From Robinsoniella peoriensis (GTDB taxonomy: Bacteria; Bacillota; Clostridia; Lachnospirales; Lachnospiraceae), in the NCBI RefSeq assembly GCF_042680125.1, contig NZ_JBHTNY010000015.1: a DNA stretch of 64,000 nt. One strand, 5' to 3'. Positions 55,317 through 64,000 of the stretch are shown here, one piece after another. The number at the start of each line of letters is the position of its first letter. Position 1 is the stretch's first letter. The notes below the pieces were generated by a model. That model was given only the letters and a program-made list of their open reading frames with translations. It ran no database searches and was not told the DNA's origin. A program made the translations under genes and the position numbers.

Positions 55317-57134
55317 TTACTCCTTTCTTTGCAGCTGAAATGGAATACGAATCTGAATATTCGTTTCGATATGTTCTTTTGATTCGATTATTAAATGGTA
55401 GGGTTCCCCATAATACAGGCGGATACGGCTGTTTACATTTAAAAGTCCAAGGCTCTCGGATTCCTCGCCGGGGGAATCTACGAAGAGGGATTCTTCCATA
55501 GAAGAGGGCATTGTCTTCGGGCGGTTCAGACTTTCACGGATCTGGGACAGTCTTTGGACGGAAATGCCCTCACCGGTATCATAAACCCAGATATTTAGTG
55601 TATCATTGGAAGAATCATGCATTCCTCCTATCTGCAAATGCCCCGGTTCCAGCAGTTTCTCCAGACCATGGACAATGGAGTTTTCCACCAGGGGCTGCAA
55701 AATCATTTTCGGGATACATGCATCCATTATTTCATCGGAAATACTGTACTCTATGGTAAATCGCCCCTCAAAACGGGTGGATTGAATCATCAGATAAGAT
55801 TTCACAATTTCCAGTTCTTCCCGAAAAGTTACAAATTCATTTCCTTTAATGCTGTAACGCAGAATTTGCGCCAGAGCCTGAGAAATATTAATAATATCAT
55901 CAGACCTTCCTTCTGTGGACATGCCGCAGATTAAAGCCAGGGTATTATACAAAAAGTGGGGATTAATCTGGCTTCTTAAAAAAGCAAGTTCTGTTTTTTT
56001 GGCGTAGATCTCTGTTTCATACATCTTCGTGCAGGTATTAAAAATGTCACGGTTTAAGGTATCCACTTCATCCAGCATCTGGTTAAAGGCATTTCCAATG
56101 GTCTGGGCTTCCAGACAGACGTAAGATTTCTCATCAAGATGGATACGTTCTTTCAGCGCCCGTCTGTTTCCTGAGGTAATCTTGTTCATAATTCCGGTTA
56201 ATTCAGCAATCGTATTGAAAAAACGGGAGATAAAGTAAATTAAAAAAGTACAGACTATAATAAAAATAACCAGAGTAATAAAATACTGGCTGCCTACGGT
56301 TTTAATTAACTTTTGGAAGAGTGCGCCTTTTGGAATGATGGAGATTAACTCATATCCCGTATCGGGAATCCCATGGGATTCATAGGTATATTCCGTATTG
56401 GAATAGGTAATAACAGAATCCCCGGACCGTTTGTTTAAGTATGCCTGGTAGATTTCCTCATCTCCTAACAGAAGATTCTGGCTCTGATCCAGGAAAATCA
56501 TCTTCTGGTCTGTACTGTCAAGAGAATAGGAGCCGCCCAGGAACCTGGATGGGTCTATGGCTATGAAAACGGCTCCGCAGGGAGTGGCATTGCTTAAATC
56601 CAGTGGATAAATCAAGCGCCCGGCAACAATACAGACGGTATTTAAAGAATGGATAAAGTAGTTTTGCCTGTCGAAGAAAAAGACGTCATGCTGGTCTCTT
56701 GGAAGTTCCTTTAAGAGCCGGCTGGTAATCGAAGAATCACCGGCTACGTTGCTGAAATTGCCGTTGTCTCCAATCACAGCAATATCAATAATGGAAGGCT
56801 CCTGGTTCTGTGTATTGATCAGCAGATTGGAAACCCGCTGGACATAATCAAACTTTGATTCCTGATTTTTTTCAATGAGGTAACTCTGTACAAGCTCATT
56901 ATAAGCAAGACTGGTTGTGAGTTTTGAAAAATAAGTGTAATTATATTCAACCTCGTGGAGCACCTGATTTACTTTTTCGTCCTGGTTCGTCTTCAAAGAC
57001 TGGTACTGCAATTTATAATAGGAGAACATACTGAATGCCATGATTCCAGCCATGGTAACAGCCATAATCATTAAAAGAACCATCATCTGGCGCCGTAGTG
57101 GCAGTGGTGTAAATTTTTTTAACTGTATTTTCAT
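55317..57134 (-). CDS. LytS/YesM-type sensor histidine kinase (TCS 2)
   Basis: A 605-residue membrane kinase. A transmembrane helix near 15-38 and another near 285-307 flank an extracellular sensor of about 245 residues. Then a HAMP-like linker, the phospho-acceptor motif SQINPHFLYNTLALICGM, and a HATPase with DTGEGIS and LGLLNVNSRIRL. Same architecture as TCS 1 but clearly different in sequence. It heads the operon kinase, regulator, lipoprotein, esterase, fucosidase. Confidence 0.92.
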   Translation of the reverse strand: MKIQLKKFTPLPLRRQMMVLLMIMAVTMAGIMAFSMFSYYKLQYQSLKTNQDEKVNQVLHEVEYNYTYFSKLTTSLAYNELVQSYLIEKNQESKFDYVQRVSNLLINTQNQEPSIIDIAVIGDNGNFSNVAGDSSITSRLLKELPRDQHDVFFFDRQNYFIHSLNTVCIVAGRLIYPLDLSNATPCGAVFIAIDPSRFLGGSYSLDSTDQKMIFLDQSQNLLLGDEEIYQAYLNKRSGDSVITYSNTEYTYESHGIPDTGYELISIIPKGALFQKLIKTVGSQYFITLVIFIIVCTFLIYFISRFFNTIAELTGIMNKITSGNRRALKERIHLDEKSYVCLEAQTIGNAFNQMLDEVDTLNRDIFNTCTKMYETEIYAKKTELAFLRSQINPHFLYNTLALICGMSTEGRSDDIINISQALAQILRYSIKGNEFVTFREELEIVKSYLMIQSTRFEGRFTIEYSISDEIMDACIPKMILQPLVENSIVHGLEKLLEPGHLQIGGMHDSSNDTLNIWVYDTGEGISVQRLSQIRESLNRPKTMPSSMEESLFVDSPGEESESLGLLNVNSRIRLYYGEPYHLIIESKEHIETNIQIRIPFQLQRKE

Positions 57135-57485
57135 TTTTTTAGTAACCTCTTAAGTTGTTGTCTACCAAGATAGTACAATTTAATTTCAATAACTTGTATG
57201 GAAAAAAGTCAGGGAATTATGTAAAAAACTCAAATGGGAACATTTTAACGGCATTGCCAGAGGAAGAGGATATAAAAATTATAGCCTATTCTATTAAATG
57301 TTTTATGTAAAAATATTAGAAATATATGTAAATTTCTTTAAAAGATTTAATAAATTTCCAAAATCATAAGAATATTGCATAAAGAGCAGAGTTATAAACA
57401 TTTTAAAAATTTCCTTTTTCAGTAGAATAGATAATATCAGACAGGTAAGAAAATGATACTCAGAAATGAGGGAAAGGAGCAGGAA
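57135..57485. promoter_or_regulatory. Divergent control region of the second glycan locus
   Basis: A 351-bp AT-rich gap between the kinase operon and the permease operon. No ORF with a ribosome binding site. There is no convincing -35/-10 pair; near 57375-57395 TTGCAT and TAAACA are spaced only 14 bp. Short A/T inverted runs are present but not distinctive. Regulation by the adjacent response regulator is expected. Confidence 0.4.
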
Positions 57486-58442
57486 GTGAGAGAGAAGAGA
57501 AAGAAACCGGCACAGACAGCTTATGTGCCGAAAGTCAGTATTTTTAAGATGCTGGGCAAGCAAAGAACACTGATTTTGCTGTGTTTGCCGGCACTTATGC
57601 TAACCATAATTTTCAAGTACGGCTCGATGTATGGGATTCTCATTGCATTTAAAAATTATAAAACATCGAAGGGGGTATGGGGAAGTGACTGGCTGGATCC
57701 TTTTTATAAAAACTTTATAACGTTTTTTAAAAATCCATCTTCAGGCCAGATTATATGGAATACGATTCGCATTGGAGTAATAACCATGCTGTTTTCTTTT
57801 CCGGCGCCGATCATATTCGCTATTCTTTTAAATGAAGTAAAGGGTAAAATGTTTAAAAAGACGGTTCAGACGGTTTCCTATATACCCCATTTTATTTCTA
57901 TTGTAGTTGTAGTGGGAATGTTGAACAGCTTTGGGTCCATAGATGGAATTTTTAATACGATCCGTGGATGGTTTGGGCTGGCGGCTGTGAATATGAATGA
58001 AGGAACAAAGTATTTTATGCCCATGTATGTAGGTTCCCAAATCTGGCAGACCTTTGGCTGGAGCTCCATTATATATCTGTCTGCCTTGTCGAATATTGAT
58101 ACGACCCTATATGATGTGGCAAATATAGACGGTGCCAACAGATGGCAGAAGATTAAGAATATTGCATGGCCTACCATATTGCCAACAACCACGATTATGT
58201 TAATTATGAATGTAGGCACGGTACTCAATTCTGATTACCAGAAAATATTGTTAATGCAGAATGATACCAACCGCAGTGCAATCGATGTAATTTCATCCTT
58301 TGTTTACCGGGAAGGTATCGTAGGTGCCCGCTTTGAATATACGACGGCAGTGAACCTGATGCTATCAGTTGTAGCATTTGGTCTGGTTATCATTACAAAT
58401 AAAATCACCCAGAAGGTTAATGCTGAAAACAGCTTATGGTAA
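57486..58442 (+). CDS. lplB: LplB-type CUT1 sugar ABC permease
   Basis: About 318 residues. GTG at 57486 is chosen since AAAGGAG lies 6 nt upstream; the ATG at 57453 has no site. Six hydrophobic helices and the BPD_transp_1 coupling motif (YDVANIDGANRWQKIKNIAWP). The N-terminal YGSMYGILIAFKNYKTSKG block is typical of LplB permeases for complex oligosaccharides. It is followed by a CarB/YtcP-type partner. No ATPase gene is nearby, so a shared MsmK-type ATPase elsewhere is likely. Confidence 0.92.
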   Translation: MREKRKKPAQTAYVPKVSIFKMLGKQRTLILLCLPALMLTIIFKYGSMYGILIAFKNYKTSKGVWGSDWLDPFYKNFITFFKNPSSGQIIWNTIRIGVITMLFSFPAPIIFAILLNEVKGKMFKKTVQTVSYIPHFISIVVVVGMLNSFGSIDGIFNTIRGWFGLAAVNMNEGTKYFMPMYVGSQIWQTFGWSSIIYLSALSNIDTTLYDVANIDGANRWQKIKNIAWPTILPTTTIMLIMNVGTVLNSDYQKILLMQNDTNRSAIDVISSFVYREGIVGARFEYTTAVNLMLSVVAFGLVIITNKITQKVNAENSLW

Positions 58443-58505
58443 TAAAAATGACTTTAAGTAAATCATGTTTTCATTTGTGTTCGGGTAACGGGAAGGAGAA
58501 GTAAA

Positions 58506-59393
58506 TTGAACCAGAAAAATAAAATTCATATTGGAAGTAAATCAGCGGATTTCATCCTGATGGTCATCATGTGTCTGCTGATGGTGACAATCTTGTATCC
58601 GTTTATCAATATCATTTCCATATCCTTAAGCAGTCCCAGTGCAATTACAACCGGTAAGGTAAACTGGCTGCCGGTGGGATTTAATCTGAAAGGATATAAA
58701 ATGGTATTCGGGGATCCCAAGATCTGGAGTGCGTATGGAAATACCATTCTGTATGCAACCCTGGGAACGGCATTAAACCTTATCTTTACTGCTATGATTT
58801 CATATTCACTGATGATAAAGGAATTCGTGCTGCGTAAACCCATGACCGTTTTTTTAACAATTACAATGTTTTTTAATGGAGGAATGGTTCCAAGTTACAT
58901 ATTAATCCAGAATCTTGGTCTGATGGACAGTATCTGGTCTGTTATTCTTCCGGGGTGTGTCTCTGCTTATAACATATTTATTTACCGCTCCTTTTTTAAA
59001 GGAATATCACCGGAAATCCGGGAAGCGGCATTTGTAGACGGAGCAGGGGAAGCCAGAATCCTGTTTAGCATCTATATGCCTCTTTCAAAGGCATTATTTG
59101 CAACATTTGGTTTGTTTTCCCTGGTTACGTACTGGAACATGTGGTTTGAGCCGCTGCTGTATTTGAAAACAGACACAAAGCAGCCCATTCAGATGATACT
59201 CCGCCAGATATTATTTACCTCCGGTGCAGCCGGCATGAATGGTGCTCAGGAGATGATGAATCAACAGCTGGTTAATCCTAAAAACATACAATATGCATGT
59301 ATTATCGCAACGATAGCACCAATTATGATTGTCTATCCGTTTCTGCAGAAATATTTTGAACAGGGAATGATGGTAGGCGCAGTTAAGGGATAA
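58506..59393 (+). CDS. CarB/YtcP-type CUT1 sugar ABC permease
   Basis: A 295-residue partner permease starting with TTG (GGAAGGAG 7 nt upstream). Six helices and the coupling loop REAAFVDGAGEARILFSIYMP. The ending PFLQKYFEQGMMVGAVKG is the hallmark C terminus of this family. It is 63 nt after lplB and 44 nt before the binding-protein ATG. Confidence 0.93.
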   Translation: MNQKNKIHIGSKSADFILMVIMCLLMVTILYPFINIISISLSSPSAITTGKVNWLPVGFNLKGYKMVFGDPKIWSAYGNTILYATLGTALNLIFTAMISYSLMIKEFVLRKPMTVFLTITMFFNGGMVPSYILIQNLGLMDSIWSVILPGCVSAYNIFIYRSFFKGISPEIREAAFVDGAGEARILFSIYMPLSKALFATFGLFSLVTYWNMWFEPLLYLKTDTKQPIQMILRQILFTSGAAGMNGAQEMMNQQLVNPKNIQYACIIATIAPIMIVYPFLQKYFEQGMMVGAVKG

Positions 59394-59437
59394 CCGTGTC
59401 TGAAAAGCACGTTCCAATAAAGAAGGGAGATTATAAT

Positions 59438-61087
59438 ATGAAGAAAAAAATGGTAACAGCATTGCTGGCAGCAGCGCTTGTTGCAGCAGCACTGTCGGGA
59501 TGCGGGCAAAAAGTTGAAAGTACAGAAACGACAGCCAAAGGGGAAACTACGGAACTGCCGGACAACACCCTTTCCATAACGGCATCTATTCCCACTTTTG
59601 GCACAGATCCGGGCAATACGGAAGTACAAAAAGAGTGGCAAAAGAGAATGGAAGAATACCTGGGATGCAAACTGGATATTAAATGGACTTATACACCATG
59701 GCTTGATTACCGGGAAAATGAGAAGGTAATTCTGGCAAGCGGTGAAATGCCGGACGTGTTTACCTATTCCTGGGGAGACACGATAAACGAGTATGGACAG
59801 GATGGCCAGGTGCTTGACATTGCCAAATACAAACAGTTCATGCCATATTACTCCAAGTTTGTGGAAGAGACAAGAGGCGGAGAGAATTTTGCTTACAATG
59901 CAGACGGAACTTCTTACTATTTTAAAGACGGTTTTGTAAATAATAACGATATCATAGGTGCACAGTCATTTACAGCATTTGCATACCGGTTTGACCTGCT
60001 GGAGAAGAACAATCTGACCCCGGCGACAAATTTAGATGAATTCAGTGATTTATGCAAAAAGTTAAAAGAACTTTATCCGGATTCTTATCCGATTTCCAAC
60101 AGCGATAAGAACTATGCATTCTACAGAGGATTTGCGGGCATTTACCATACTTCCGATACACTTTACTGGAACGGGACAAAATGGGCATTTGGTCCGATTG
60201 ATGATAACTTCAAAGACATGCTTTCCTACCTGAAAACCCTCTATGATGCAGGTTATATTGATCCTGAATTTGCTACGGATGATGCCGATGCCTGCAATAA
60301 AAAGGCAGCTACCGGAAAGGTACTGATTTATCCTACCGTATGGTCCGGTATGGCAGCGCACTGGAACCGCAACAAAGAAGATCAGGATATTAATTTTGGG
60401 CTTGCCTATTTACCGGAAAATGAAAAATATGGAACACCGTGGAAGTGGGGCTCCAAGGAAGAAGGGCTGTCCCTTGCCAGTACCGGATTTGGAGTTGGCA
60501 TTTCAGGAAATACCGAGTATCCGGAATGGATTGTAAAAATGATAGATTACCAGTATTCACCGGAGATGATCGAACTGCAGAACTGGGGTATTGAAGGTAA
60601 GACTTATGTGGTAAATGAAGATGGTTCCAAAACATTTACGGAAGAAATCACCGGTGCGGATAACCCGGTACAGGAGCTTGCTAACTACGGTGTGACTTCT
60701 TCAGCGGCATGCAGGACAGGTGTAGTATTTACTCCGCAGGAATTTGAGCCCCAGATAGAACAGCTGGAAGAAGAACCCTGGTGGAGCAAAGAGGACGGTT
60801 TCCATATGGATAAATACTGGCTTGCAAGTTCCAAATACGGCGGGGAAGAGTCAGTTGCTCCTTATGACCGTGCTCCAATCCTGAATCTGGATCCCGACCA
60901 GGCTACCGAAAAAGCTACGCTGATGAATGCCTGCGAGACCGTTGCAAAAGAAAAAGCCGTTGATTTTATTACCGGAAAGATGGATTTAGAAAAAGACTGG
61001 GATTCTTACGTAGATTCCGTAAAGTATGCGGTAGATGATTTTGAGGGTACTTTGCAGATGCTGAATGAGAATTCGGTAAAAGAATAA
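59438..61087 (+). CDS. CUT1 oligosaccharide-binding lipoprotein (LipO-like)
   Basis: 549 residues from the ATG at 59438 (AAGGGAGA upstream; a GTG 42 nt earlier overlaps the permease end and lacks a site). Lipobox ALSGCGQ gives Cys22, then a short Thr/Glu linker. Length and the aromatic-rich pattern (KWTYTPWLDYRENEK, GDTINEYGQDGQ) fit SBP_bac_1 proteins that pair with LplB/YtcP permeases for large oligosaccharides. It is the likely main receptor of this importer, in contrast to the lipoprotein in the kinase operon. Confidence 0.92.
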   Translation: MKKKMVTALLAAALVAAALSGCGQKVESTETTAKGETTELPDNTLSITASIPTFGTDPGNTEVQKEWQKRMEEYLGCKLDIKWTYTPWLDYRENEKVILASGEMPDVFTYSWGDTINEYGQDGQVLDIAKYKQFMPYYSKFVEETRGGENFAYNADGTSYYFKDGFVNNNDIIGAQSFTAFAYRFDLLEKNNLTPATNLDEFSDLCKKLKELYPDSYPISNSDKNYAFYRGFAGIYHTSDTLYWNGTKWAFGPIDDNFKDMLSYLKTLYDAGYIDPEFATDDADACNKKAATGKVLIYPTVWSGMAAHWNRNKEDQDINFGLAYLPENEKYGTPWKWGSKEEGLSLASTGFGVGISGNTEYPEWIVKMIDYQYSPEMIELQNWGIEGKTYVVNEDGSKTFTEEITGADNPVQELANYGVTSSAACRTGVVFTPQEFEPQIEQLEEEPWWSKEDGFHMDKYWLASSKYGGEESVAPYDRAPILNLDPDQATEKATLMNACETVAKEKAVDFITGKMDLEKDWDSYVDSVKYAVDDFEGTLQMLNENSVKE

Positions 61088-61143
61088 TATGAAACCAGAT
61101 AAAATTTGCTATGCAATATAAATATTTTACTATTTAAGAGTGG

Positions 61144-61181
61144 GCAGGGGATTGGTAAGCTGTAAGCAGCCAATCCCCTGC
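61144..61181 (+). terminator. Hairpin after the binding-protein gene
   Basis: A perfect 12-bp stem GCAGGGGATTGG (61144-61155) / CCAATCCCCTGC (61170-61181) with a 14-nt loop. No T-run follows, so it may be an attenuator or an mRNA-protecting hairpin that lowers expression of the downstream rhamnosidase. Confidence 0.6.
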
Positions 61182-61243
61182 AAGTTATACACTGTAAATG
61201 GATACTGGATTGCTTTGTAAAGATAAAAGGAACAGGTGATTAT

Positions 61244-63859
61244 ATGGAAATAACATGCCAAAAGGTCCAATACCGGAAGAATCCAATTGGGCTAGACATT
61301 ACAAAACCGCATTTTGAATGGAATATTCAGCTTAATGCAGCGGTTGATGGGAAGAAGTGGTTTCAGACGGCATATCAGATACTGGTATCGGACAACGAAA
61401 AAGACCTAGAGAATGACGATGGGAATATCTGGGACAGTGGGAAGAAGAAGGGCAGTGAGATGACTCAGATTATATATGCGGGAGCCCCCCTGCTTTCCTG
61501 CACCAGGTATTACTGGAAAGTCCGGGTATGGGATCAGAATGAGAAAATTTCTGCGTACAGCAGTATTTCTTATTTTGAAACGGCATTTTTAAGCGGCAGA
61601 GAATGGAGCGGGAAATGGATTGGTGAGCAGAAGGATTTTGTAAGCCATATTTTCCGGAAACCATTTCATCTTAAAGAGGGCATAAAAGAGGCAAGAGTTT
61701 ACATATGCGGGCTGGGGCATTATGAATTGCTGGTCAATGGAAAGAAGGCAGGGGACAGTGTGCTGTCACCGGGATGGACAGATTATCAGAAGTCCTGCCT
61801 GTATAATACATACGATGTAACCAAACAGGTTCAGAAAGGCTGGAACTGTATTGGTTTATTTTTGGGTGACGGCATGTTTCATGTAAGGAAAAAGAGATAT
61901 GTTTACTTTGAACGAACTTATGGGAATATGAAATTCCTCCTGCAGCTTCAGGTTACATATCAGGACGGGAGTAAAACCATAATTGTTTCGGATAAAGAAT
62001 TCCATATGGCTCAGAGTCCCATAACTTATTCCGGAATCTATGGCGGAGAGGATTATGATGCCAGATTGGAGCAGGAGGGATTTGCGCGTCCTGAATTTAC
62101 CGAAGATGATTCCTGGCAGCAGGCAGCAGTAGTAGAAGCGCCAAAAGGAAAACTGCGTGCGGAAAGGACAAATCCACTAAAAGTGATGGAGTCCTTAGAA
62201 CCGGTAAGGGTTTGGGAAACTTCGGACGGTGTGTACATGTATGATATGGGGAAGAATTTCTCGGGATGGGTAAGCTTGAAACTCAGAACAAATGGAAATA
62301 TTGCGGGATCCTGCATTACCTTGGTGCCTGCTGAAATTCTTGCTTCGGATGGTAGTCCCGACCAGCGTGTGACCGGTGAAGGATACTGCTGGAAATATAT
62401 TTGTAATGAAAAAGAAAGCCAGTATTACCGGCCTAAATTCACCTATTATGGTTTCCGGTATGTACAGGTGAGTGGGGCTGTTCCGGCAGCATTTGCCGCG
62501 GATGGAAGTCAGCCTGATCAGCCCGTAATTGAAGAAATAACAGGAGAATTTATTTATCCGGATATTGAAATAACAGGGAGTTTTGAATGCTCCAATATAC
62601 TATTTAATAAAATTCACCAGATCATAAATCAGGCTGTACGAAGCAATATGAAGTCCATCCTGACAGACTGTCCCCATCGGGAAAAACTGGGGTGGCTGGA
62701 ACAGACACATTTGATAGGACCGTCAATGATGTGCGGTTACGATATAAGAAGCCTTTATGAAAAGATAGAACAGGATATGGAGGAGGCCCAGCATGAAGAC
62801 GGACTGATCCCCGATATCTGCCCGGAGTACGTAACAGGATTTGAAAAATGGCATTATGGGTATCTGGATTCTCCGGAGTGGGGAAGCGCCTGCATCATCA
62901 ATCCCTGGTATCTTTATAAAAGGTATGCAGACAGAAGCATATTAGACAGGTTTTACCGGGTAATGCAGGATTATCTCAGCCATCTAACCCGGATGACCCA
63001 CCATCATGTGCTCCACCATGGTCTGGGAGACTGGCTGGATATTGGTCCCAATACACCGCATTCACAGAATACCCCCGTTCCTGTAGTTGCTACGGCGATC
63101 TATTATTATGATGTTACGATTATGGCAGCTGTTTCCACACTGCTTGGAAAAGAAAAGGAAGCAGAGTATTACAGGTTACTTGGGAGGGAGGTAAAGAAAG
63201 AGTATAACCTTCAGTTTTATGATAAAGCCACTTGCAGATATGCCACAGGAAGCCAGACAGCACAGGCAATGAGTCTTGCTGTTGGTCTTGCAGAACCGGA
63301 AGATGAAGCAGGCATACTGGATTATCTGATTCAGGATATCGAAAAAAGAAATTATGCCACAACTGCGGGAGATATCGGTCATCCCTTTGTTATGACGGCA
63401 CTGACTTCATATGGCAGGTCTGATATTATAGAAAAAATGACAAATGTGACGGACGCGCCTGGATATGGCTACCAGGTCCGGTGCGGTGCAACGACGCTGA
63501 CGGAAGAATGGGACGGACCGGATCCGCAAAGGCCGCATGGATCCCAGAACCACCTCATGCTTGGGAGTGTGGAAGAATGGTTTTACTGTGGTCTGGCAGG
63601 TTTACCGGGAGTAAGGAGCCGGGATGTCTTAAAGGAACTGGTTATCAGCCCGTACTTTTCACCTGAAATTAATAATGTAAGGTCATCCATTGGTCATCCT
63701 TACGGAAAGGTGTATTCCAGCTGGACCAGGGATCAGGGAAAAATATGGGTTGAAGTTGAAGTTCCGCCAAATACAAAAGGTGTTTTTAAACCAAAACCAA
63801 CATCCGATGGTTATGTTTTCTATGGAAAAGAGACATTTATTATAGAGGAAACAGATTAA
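61244..63859 (+). CDS. Cytoplasmic GH78 alpha-L-rhamnosidase 5
   Basis: An 871-residue GH78 enzyme without signal peptide or accessory tail, so it works on imported oligosaccharides. Order: Ig-like N domain (1-115), Bac_rhamnosid_N (about 135-300), Bac_rhamnosid (about 310-440), alpha/alpha barrel (about 450-790), C domain. The acid-site motif is TDCPHREKLGWLEQ: Asp475 and Glu480 are kept, but the third acidic position is Gln487 with Glu486 beside it. The base candidate is Glu754 (GATTLTEEW). This variant is a known GH78 branch distinct from the giants. AGGAACAGG-type site upstream of the ATG. It is fourth in the permease operon. Confidence 0.92.
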   Translation: MEITCQKVQYRKNPIGLDITKPHFEWNIQLNAAVDGKKWFQTAYQILVSDNEKDLENDDGNIWDSGKKKGSEMTQIIYAGAPLLSCTRYYWKVRVWDQNEKISAYSSISYFETAFLSGREWSGKWIGEQKDFVSHIFRKPFHLKEGIKEARVYICGLGHYELLVNGKKAGDSVLSPGWTDYQKSCLYNTYDVTKQVQKGWNCIGLFLGDGMFHVRKKRYVYFERTYGNMKFLLQLQVTYQDGSKTIIVSDKEFHMAQSPITYSGIYGGEDYDARLEQEGFARPEFTEDDSWQQAAVVEAPKGKLRAERTNPLKVMESLEPVRVWETSDGVYMYDMGKNFSGWVSLKLRTNGNIAGSCITLVPAEILASDGSPDQRVTGEGYCWKYICNEKESQYYRPKFTYYGFRYVQVSGAVPAAFAADGSQPDQPVIEEITGEFIYPDIEITGSFECSNILFNKIHQIINQAVRSNMKSILTDCPHREKLGWLEQTHLIGPSMMCGYDIRSLYEKIEQDMEEAQHEDGLIPDICPEYVTGFEKWHYGYLDSPEWGSACIINPWYLYKRYADRSILDRFYRVMQDYLSHLTRMTHHHVLHHGLGDWLDIGPNTPHSQNTPVPVVATAIYYYDVTIMAAVSTLLGKEKEAEYYRLLGREVKKEYNLQFYDKATCRYATGSQTAQAMSLAVGLAEPEDEAGILDYLIQDIEKRNYATTAGDIGHPFVMTALTSYGRSDIIEKMTNVTDAPGYGYQVRCGATTLTEEWDGPDPQRPHGSQNHLMLGSVEEWFYCGLAGLPGVRSRDVLKELVISPYFSPEINNVRSSIGHPYGKVYSSWTRDQGKIWVEVEVPPNTKGVFKPKPTSDGYVFYGKETFIIEETD

Positions 63860-63885
63860 ACCAACAAAAACAGGAGGAAATCAAT

Positions 63886-64000
63886 ATGGCTTATCCACAG
63901 CGTTTAGAGGATTTGATAAAAGGTAAGGGTGGTAATTATATACTGCCATTTTTATGGATGCATGGCGAAGAAAAAGAAATTATAAAAGAAGAAATAGATA
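63886..64000 (+). CDS. Start of a further gene, possibly a glycoside hydrolase (partial)
   Basis: An open frame from ATG 63886 (AGGAGG 8 nt upstream) to the window edge, 38 codons, starting MAYPQRLEDLIKGKGGNYIL and continuing with PFLWMHGEEKEI. It lies 26 nt after the rhamnosidase and belongs to the same operon. The NYILPFLWMHGE stretch resembles N termini of large clostridial proteins annotated as glycosyl hydrolases, but too little is visible to name a family. Confidence 0.6.
   Translation, partial: MAYPQRLEDLIKGKGGNYILPFLWMHGEEKEIIKEEID

Overview
The window looks like a chromosomal glycan-utilisation region from an AT-rich, low-GC Gram-positive anaerobe, most likely a gut Lachnospiraceae/Clostridia member. 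This is inferred from strong GGAGG-type ribosome binding sites, LytS/YesM-YesN type two-component systems, LplB/CarB-type sugar permeases, Big_2/FIVAR-decorated exoenzymes and Lys-rich proteins. No rRNA, tRNA, CRISPR array or transposase is visible.

Region 1 (1-1848) holds a small UPF0303-type protein, then a 384-bp direct duplication. Each copy carries a 31-residue membrane peptide gene on the minus strand facing a plus-strand antisense promoter, with a shared bidirectional terminator: two type I toxin-antitoxin loci. A structured leader precedes the first giant gene.

Region 2 (1849-29713) is a same-strand run of four giant secreted multidomain GH78 alpha-L-rhamnosidases (about 1840-2340 residues). 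They have different accessory modules but a common C-terminal tail of three basic Big_2 domains. An SH3-NlpC/P60-3D cell-wall hydrolase follows.

Region 3 (29903-45713) is the sugar signalling and uptake block. It has a minus-strand operon of two response regulators and one histidine kinase, and a divergent operon for a RhaS-type rhamnose ABC importer followed by rhamnose mutarotase (rhaM). A second complete importer of the same class lies on the minus strand. An AraC regulator is divergent from that second importer, with a 14-bp direct repeat at 21-bp phase between them that looks like its operator.

Region 4 (46800-50036) contains a third type I toxin locus, an aldo/keto reductase behind three 11-bp tandem repeats, a glutamate decarboxylase and a 92-bp MITE-like element.

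Region 5 (50037-64000) is a second glycan locus with divergent arms. The minus arm encodes histidine kinase, response regulator, solute-binding lipoprotein, SASA-type acetylesterase and GH29 alpha-L-fucosidase. The plus arm encodes two CUT1 permeases, a solute-binding lipoprotein, a cytoplasmic GH78 rhamnosidase and the start of another gene.

Together the genes suggest extracellular release of L-rhamnose by the giant enzymes, import by RhaSTPQ-type transporters and anomer conversion by RhaM. A separate pathway would import acetylated, fucosylated or rhamnosylated oligosaccharides and trim them inside the cell. Rhamnose isomerase, kinase and aldolase genes are not in the window, and neither is an ATPase for the CUT1 transporter.
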